Below the pieces are notes generated by a model. The model worked only from the letters and a program-made list of their open reading frames with translations. It made no database searches and was not told the DNA's origin. A stretch of DNA of 64,000 bases, taken from assembly GCA_017537345.1 (NCBI GenBank), contig JAFYKY010000012.1:1-64000 (forward strand), given 5' to 3'. Positions 59,830-64,000 of this stretch are shown piece after piece. The translations under genes were made by a program, and so were the position numbers. The stretch comes from Clostridia bacterium (GTDB taxonomy: Bacteria > Bacillota > Clostridia > Oscillospirales > CAG-382). Positions within the stretch are counted from its first letter, which is position 1, and each line of letters opens with the position of its first letter.

Positions 59830-60926
59830 TTTAAAAGCCTTTCTCCACCCTGCAAAAGCGCATCTTTAAGGGTGAGTATATCTTCTGTAGTTGTTTTGGG
59901 TGAAATACTTATGCGCAGAGCATAGATAATATCCTCGCTTTTTACTCCGAACGCTTCAAGCACCGTGTTACCCTTCGCCCGTGTAGAGCAGGCGGAGGAA
60001 GCGGAGCAGTACACTCCGTTTGCGGAAAGGAAGTTGATCAGCGTTTCGCTTCTTATCCCACGGGCTATGCAGGAGATTATATGGCTGCATCTGCTTTCCG
60101 GCAGGTTGAATTCAAGGTAGGGCACTTCTTTTAAAGCGGAAAGTGTTTGGGAATATTTTTCGGGCAGTTTTTCCGCATCATACAGCTTCAGTGCTTCCCC
60201 GAAGGATAGGATACCGTTTAAATTCTCCGTCCCGCTGCGGAAGCCTTTTTCCTGACCGCCGCCCACGATAAGAGGCTTTATCTTTGCGTTTTTCTTTATT
60301 ACAAGCGCGCCCGTTCCCTTAAAACCGCCGATCTTGTGGGCAGAAACGGAGATACTGTCGCACAGACGGTAAACGGAAACGCTGTCGCACTTTGCAAATC
60401 CCTGCACAGCGTCCAAATGCAGGTGGGCGCCGCAACCGCTTATATCTATCAGTTTTTTAATCTTTTTAATATCGTACTTAGCACCGGTTTCGTTGTTTAC
60501 GGACATAAAGCAGGCAAGTGCCACGGGAACGGAAAAGGCTTCCCGCAGTTCGGCTTCATCATGTACGCCGTTTTTGGTGGAGACACGCACAACCTCCCAG
60601 CCTTCCTGCTCCAAAGCCTTTATGGGCTCGGATACGGAGGGGTGCTGGCTGTCATCGGTTACGATACGGGTGGAAAACCGTTTTTTCGCCTTGCACACGC
60701 CGAAAATGGCGGTGTTGTTGGATTCTGTGGCGCCGGAGGTAAAGTAAACCTCTTCGCCGGTACAGCCCAAAGCCTTTGCCAGAGCCAAGCGCACGTTTTC
60801 CAACGCCTTGCGGGCATCTATTCCGCACCCGTGAGGGCTGGAGGGATTACCTGTGTACAAAAAGCTTTTTTCTATTATTTCTTTTTCCGTGGGGTGTGTC
60901 GCCGCGTAATCAAAATATACAGCCAT
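59826..60926 (-). CDS. Cysteine desulfurase (NifS/IscS family, ThiI partner)
   Basis: 366 residues. PLP enzyme releasing sulfur from cysteine as persulfide. N-terminal YFDYAATHPTEKEI, FTSGATESNNTAIFG, HLDAVQGFAK, PLP-Lys in SVSAHKIGGFKGTGALVI (about 200) and the active Cys loop CSASSACSTRAKGN (about 320). It is coupled by a 4-nt overlap to thiI, so tRNA thiolation is the likely main role. Promoter TTGACA (60988-60983), 17 nt, TATAAT (60965-60960). Confidence 0.95.
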   Translation of the reverse strand: MAVYFDYAATHPTEKEIIEKSFLYTGNPSSPHGCGIDARKALENVRLALAKALGCTGEEVYFTSGATESNNTAIFGVCKAKKRFSTRIVTDDSQHPSVSEPIKALEQEGWEVVRVSTKNGVHDEAELREAFSVPVALACFMSVNNETGAKYDIKKIKKLIDISGCGAHLHLDAVQGFAKCDSVSVYRLCDSISVSAHKIGGFKGTGALVIKKNAKIKPLIVGGGQEKGFRSGTENLNGILSFGEALKLYDAEKLPEKYSQTLSALKEVPYLEFNLPESRCSHIISCIARGIRSETLINFLSANGVYCSASSACSTRAKGNTVLEAFGVKSEDIIYALRISISPKTTTEDILTLKDALLQGGERLLK

Positions 60927-60959
60927 TTTTGTTTTTCCTCAAAAAAATAATAACAAGAT

Positions 60960-60988
60960 ATTATACAACGAATAAAGGAAAATGTCAA
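60960..60988 (-). promoter_or_regulatory. Promoter of desulfurase-thiI operon
   Basis: Minus strand TTGACA, 17 nt, TATAAT: full consensus. Confidence 0.85.
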
Positions 60989-60993
60989 ATGAA

Positions 60994-61095
60994 ATGAGGA
61001 ACCCACCCCAAAAACGCATAGCGTTTTCGGGGAACCCCGGGAATGAGGAACGAGGAACGAGGAATTTCGGTAGTTTTTTGCAAGGCAAAAAACAT
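60994..61095 (+). repeat. Heptamer hairpin repeat with GGGG hairpin in left arm
   Basis: ATGAGGAA, then CCACCCCAAAAACGC.ATA.GCGTTTTCGGGGAACCCC (61003-61043), then GAATGAGGAACGAGGAACG heptamers and core TTCGGTAGTTTTTTGC.AAG.GCAAAAAACA. It sits between divergent promoters. Confidence 0.82.
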
Positions 61096-61099
61096 TTTG

Positions 61100-61127
61100 T
61101 TGACAATTCCGTAAAAGCATATATAAT
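61100..61127 (+). promoter_or_regulatory. Promoter of small membrane protein pair
   Basis: TTGACA (61100-61105), 16 nt, TATAAT (61122-61127). Confidence 0.75.
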
Positions 61128-61163
61128 AATTGTAAATACATACAAAAGGAGAAATTTAAAAGA

Positions 61164-61448
61164 ATGAACGCTATACTTGGCATTTTGTATTTTGTGCTTT
61201 CCGCAGTATTCGGTCTTGGCGGTACCGGTGCGCAGATTATGATTATTCTTTCCATCGTAAAATCCGTAAAAGTAAACAAAGCATTAAAGCTTGATCCCGC
61301 CAACACCGCACTTGCAGAGGATGCAAAAAAGTGCAAGAAAAATATGCTCATCTGGATCGCAGTTGCAGTAGCATGCGTTACTATGGTGCTGGTAACCTAT
61401 TTTGCATACATAATCCTTCTTGCAATTTTCAACGCCGCAGCAATGTAA
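61164..61448 (+). CDS. Small membrane protein, paralogue 1
   Basis: 94 residues: a membrane helix (about 3-28), a cytosolic loop SIVKSVKVNKALKLDPANTALAEDAKKCKKN (core SIVKSVKVNKALKLDP) and a second helix pair (about 62-92). The loop is shared with the next gene (SIVKSVKSNKALRLDPEN). AAAAGGAG precedes the ATG. I do not recognise a family. Confidence 0.78.
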   Translation: MNAILGILYFVLSAVFGLGGTGAQIMIILSIVKSVKVNKALKLDPANTALAEDAKKCKKNMLIWIAVAVACVTMVLVTYFAYIILLAIFNAAAM

Positions 61449-61492
61449 GCCAAAACAACAAAAAATAAATATTTAAAAAGGAGCCATCCATT

Positions 61493-61786
61493 ATGCCCGC
61501 AGTAGCAGGAGCAATCGGAGGATTGCTTGTAATTTATTTCGCCGCTTTGGCAATTATCGGTATTTTGCAGACCGTAGCAACAATACTTCTCATTATGTCT
61601 ATCGTAAAAAGCGTAAAGAGCAACAAGGCTCTCCGTCTTGACCCCGAAAACGAAGAATTAAAAGCAAAAGCAAAAAAGGCAAAGACCGGCATCATCGTAT
61701 GGGCTGTGGTTTTGGCTGTTTGCGCAGTACTCATGGGTGTAGTATACGGCATTTATATGGTCGGCCTTATGGGACTTACAGCGTAA
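61493..61786 (+). CDS. Small membrane protein, paralogue 2
   Basis: 97 residues, same topology and loop as the preceding gene, 44 nt downstream with AAAGGAG. The two form one operon ended by a strong hairpin. The charge-rich loop between hydrophobic segments is the conserved part. Function unknown. Confidence 0.78.
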   Translation: MPAVAGAIGGLLVIYFAALAIIGILQTVATILLIMSIVKSVKSNKALRLDPENEELKAKAKKAKTGIIVWAVVLAVCAVLMGVVYGIYMVGLMGLTA

Positions 61787-61787
61787 T

Positions 61788-61817
61788 AAAAAATCCCCGC
61801 TTCACGCGGGATTTTTT
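61788..61817 (+). terminator. Rho-independent terminator
   Basis: AAAAAATCCCCGC.TTCAC.GCGGGATTTTTTT. Confidence 0.85.
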
Positions 61818-61818
61818 T

Positions 61819-62155
61819 AATGAGGAATGATGAATGATGAATTTCGGAAGTTTTTTGCGGAGCAAAAAACCGTATAATTGTTTTCGAAACCTTCCGTCTA
61901 TAGAACTAAAAGTCTGATTGAAGCGGGGAGCTGTATAAACAAAGCAGAAAATGCTTTTTACGAGCGGGGAGCTGTAGTATTCTACTGCCCCCCGAGTAAA
62001 AACATTTAGAAACGCAAAACAAAAAGGAATTTGTTTTTTGACAAATTCCTACATATTTAAAAAACAACAATGCGAGAGATAAACTAAGATCTCTCGCATT
62101 TGTAATTACGTATTAAACTCTTTTGCGTTTCGCTCTGCGCAGTTTAGACAGCTCC
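61819..62155 (+). repeat. Composite hairpin repeat, copy D
   Basis: Same order as copy A: GATGAAT heptamers, GTTTTTTGC/GCAAAAAAC core, CGTCTATAGAACTAAAAGTC, an AGCGGGGAGCTGTA segment, GCTGTAGTATTCTACTGC, AAGGAATTTG/CAAATTCCT, ATGCGAGAGAT/ATCTCTCGCAT, then TTTTGCGTTTCGCTCTGCG and AGTTTAGACAGCTCCAAT. 62156-62388 is an A/T-rich leader with a promoter-like TTGACA (62231-62236) and a palindrome CGAGTATTACTCG (62240-62252). Confidence 0.85.
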
Positions 62156-62388
62156 AATTATGAACAAAATGTAAACATTTTGTTCATCCGCACTGTTTTT
62201 CCTTTACATATTGCCTATTTTGGAGTATACTTGACATATCGAGTATTACTCGGTTTATATAGATTTATTTTTTATATAAAATCAGGAATTTTGGGCTTTT
62301 ATTCTCCCAAAGCGCCTTTTATTATTACAATTTAATATTTTTATATTCTCCGAGGGAATACTTGTTTACTATATATGGAGGAAGATCT

Positions 62389-63930
62389 ATGCAGTACATT
62401 ATTCCCACGATCGTTGGCGTGCTCGCACTTGCTATCGGTATTCTGCTGGGTGTATTTATGCGCAAAAAGATTGCGGAAAGTAAGATTGGCTCTGCAGAGG
62501 AAGAAGCGTCCCGTATCCGTCTGGATGCAAAGAGAGATGCAGAAACCCTCAAAAAAGAAGCCATTGTTTCCGCAAACGAAGAAGCATTGCGTATTAAGAC
62601 CGAAACGGAAAAAGAATGCAAAGAGCGCAGAAACGAAGTTCAGCGTCAGGAAAGACGCATTCAGCAAAAAGAAGATAATCTGGACAGAAAGTCCGATAAC
62701 CTTGATAAAAAGGACGAGCTGTTAAACAAAAAGATCAAAGAAAACGAGCAAAAATCCGAAAAGCTCGACGCTATCCGCGCAGAGCAGGAGGAACTGCTCC
62801 AGAAGATAAGCCAGATGTCCGTTGAGGAAGCACGAGAGAGCCTGCTCAAGCGTGTGGAAGACGATGCAAGACACGATATGGCTGTCCGTCTTAACGAGCT
62901 TGAAACGGAATACAAGGAAACCGCAGAGGAAAAAGCAAGAGATATCGTTTCTCTGGCTATCCAGCGCTGTGCCGCAGATTCCGTGGCAGAAGCAACCGTT
63001 TCTGTTGTTGACCTGCCCAATGACGAAATGAAGGGCAGAATTATCGGCAGAGAAGGAAGAAACATCCGCGCTATCGAAACACTTACCGGTGTTGACCTTA
63101 TTATTGACGATACTCCCGAAGCTATCACCATCTCCACCTTCGACCCCGTTCGCAGAGAGATTGCACGTCTTGCACTTGAAAAGCTCATTTCCGATGGACG
63201 TATCCATCCTTCCCGTATCGAGGAAATGGTGGAAAAATCCCGCAAGGAAGTTGAAGCGATCATAAAGAAGGAAGGCGAACAGGCAGTTATCGAAACCGGC
63301 ATCCACGGTCTTAACCACGAGCTGGTTCGTATCTTGGGCAGACTCCGCTTCCGTACAAGCTACGGTCAGAACGTGCTCCGCCACTCCGTTGAGGTGGCTC
63401 ATATCGCAGGTATGATCGCAAGTGAGCTGGGTATCGACCCCGTTCTTGCCCGCCGTGCAGGTCTGCTTCACGATATCGGTAAGGCTATGACCCACGAAAT
63501 CGACGGAAGCCACGTACAGATCGGTGTAGATATTGCAAGAAAATACAAAGAATCCAAAGAAGTTGTTCACGCCATCGAAGCTCACCACGGCGATGTGGAA
63601 GCAAAGACAGTTATCGCAGTTATCGTTCAGGCGGCAGACGCTGTAAGCGCAGCCCGTCCCGGCGCAAGAAGAGAAAATCTGGAAAGCTACATAAAGCGTC
63701 TCCAGAAGCTGGAAGAGATCGCAACCTCCTTCAACGGCACCGAAAAAGCCTTTGCTATTCAGGCAGGCAGAGAAGTGCGCATAATGGTCAAGCCCGAAGC
63801 CGTAAGCGACGACGATATGGTATTCCTTGCAAGAGATATTGCAAAGAAGATAGAAAGCGAGCTTGAATATCCCGGACAGATTAAGGTAAACTTGATAAGG
63901 GAAACCAGAAGCTTCGACTACGCGAAATAA
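62389..63930 (+). CDS. rny: Ribonuclease Y
   Basis: 513 residues from the ATG at 62389 (GGAGGAAG upstream). An N-terminal membrane helix (about 4-24), long coiled coil (about 28-195), KH domain with [15 protein letters not shown] (about 215), and HD domain with [12 protein letters not shown] and [18 protein letters not shown] (about 345-380). Endonuclease that initiates mRNA decay in Gram-positives at the membrane and acts on riboswitch-containing RNAs. The length is typical. A terminator follows. Confidence 0.98.
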   Translation: MQYIIPTIVGVLALAIGILLGVFMRKKIAESKIGSAEEEASRIRLDAKRDAETLKKEAIVSANEEALRIKTETEKECKERRNEVQRQERRIQQKEDNLDRKSDNLDKKDELLNKKIKENEQKSEKLDAIRAEQEELLQKISQMSVEEARESLLKRVEDDARHDMAVRLNELETEYKETAEEKARDIVSLAIQRCAADSVAEATVSVVDLPNDEMKGRIIGREGRNIRAIETLTGVDLIIDDTPEAITISTFDPVRREIARLALEKLISDGRIHPSRIEEMVEKSRKEVEAIIKKEGEQAVIETGIHGLNHELVRILGRLRFRTSYGQNVLRHSVEVAHIAGMIASELGIDPVLARRAGLLHDIGKAMTHEIDGSHVQIGVDIARKYKESKEVVHAIEAHHGDVEAKTVIAVIVQAADAVSAARPGARRENLESYIKRLQKLEEIATSFNGTEKAFAIQAGREVRIMVKPEAVSDDDMVFLARDIAKKIESELEYPGQIKVNLIRETRSFDYAK

Positions 63931-63937
63931 AAACATC

Positions 63938-63966
63938 AAGAAAACGGCGCGTAAACGCCGTTTTCA
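63938..63966 (+). terminator. Terminator of rny
   Basis: AAAACGGCG.CGTAAA.CGCCGTTTTC directly after the stop codon. Confidence 0.8.
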
Positions 63967-63973
63967 TTATATA

Positions 63974-64000
63974 ACTATGAACTAGGAACTATGAACTGGG
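63974..64000 (+). repeat. Start of a heptamer repeat at right edge
   Basis: TATGAAC, TAGGAAC, TATGAAC heptamers, cut by the window end. Confidence 0.75.

Overview
The window is a contiguous piece of a chromosome from a low-to-mid GC Gram-positive bacterium, most likely a gut-type member of class Clostridia (Oscillospirales or Christensenellales-like; this placement is inference from gene content). Pointers are SecG and RNase Y, a single-chain glycyl-tRNA synthetase, ThiI paired with a cysteine desulfurase, a lysine riboswitch, Firmicute-type LexA boxes, consensus Spo0J/ParB parS sites, many LxxC lipoproteins, and vegetative promoters close to TTGACA/17/TATAAT. Two perfect parS sites and an outward-facing rRNA-type promoter and leader at the left edge suggest an origin-proximal location.

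Layout. 1-4.8 kb: an rRNA-type leader running off the left end, a DUF421/DUF4363 pair, rpe and two tandem solute-binding lipoproteins. 4.9-12.8 kb: patatin, a Gfo/Idh/MocA oxidoreductase behind an NhaC-family transporter that carries a lysine riboswitch, TspO, a third solute-binding lipoprotein and a divergent second Gfo/Idh/MocA oxidoreductase. 13.1-20.7 kb: a small HTH regulator with an operator placed inside the promoter of a membrane protein/lipoprotein pair, a three-gene FAD oxidoreductase operon (GlpA/GlpB/DUF1667 type) and two tandem anchored surface proteins. 21-28.4 kb: glycerate kinase followed by a MoxR/DUF58/transglutaminase operon. 28.4-36.4 kb: a TMEM164-like membrane protein, a fourth solute-binding protein, an E2-like acyltransferase that lacks the catalytic His, an AT-rich XRE regulator and PcrA. 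36.4-46.7 kb: a four-helix-bundle gene inside repeats, DUF1015, valS, an ECF sigma/anti-sigma pair, a lipoprotein, glyQS and GtrA. 46.7-48.7 kb: a small phage-derived block with two LexA boxes and an endolysin carrying a dockerin. 48.8-64 kb: a degenerate S11 peptidase, secG, two parS sites, a fifth solute-binding protein, pgk, tpiA, a VWA lipoprotein, tRNA-Gln, thiI with a cysteine desulfurase, two small membrane paralogues and rny.

The most unusual feature is not a gene. Nearly every non-operonic gap holds members of several modular hairpin repeat families. The main ones are (i) long imperfect hairpins whose arms are tandem heptamers (GARRAAY or TATGAAC-like units) around a TTCGGAAGATTTTTGC core whose stem varies with compensating changes; (ii) a roughly 36-nt GGGGTCCCC...GGGGTG hairpin that sits inside the heptamer arms; (iii) a roughly 330-bp composite of four or more hairpins; and (iv) a GTGAAAT-delimited, mirror-symmetric array of short palindromes. 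They occur as read-through spacers, in 5' leaders, between parS sites and around the four-helix-bundle gene. No transposase is present in the window.
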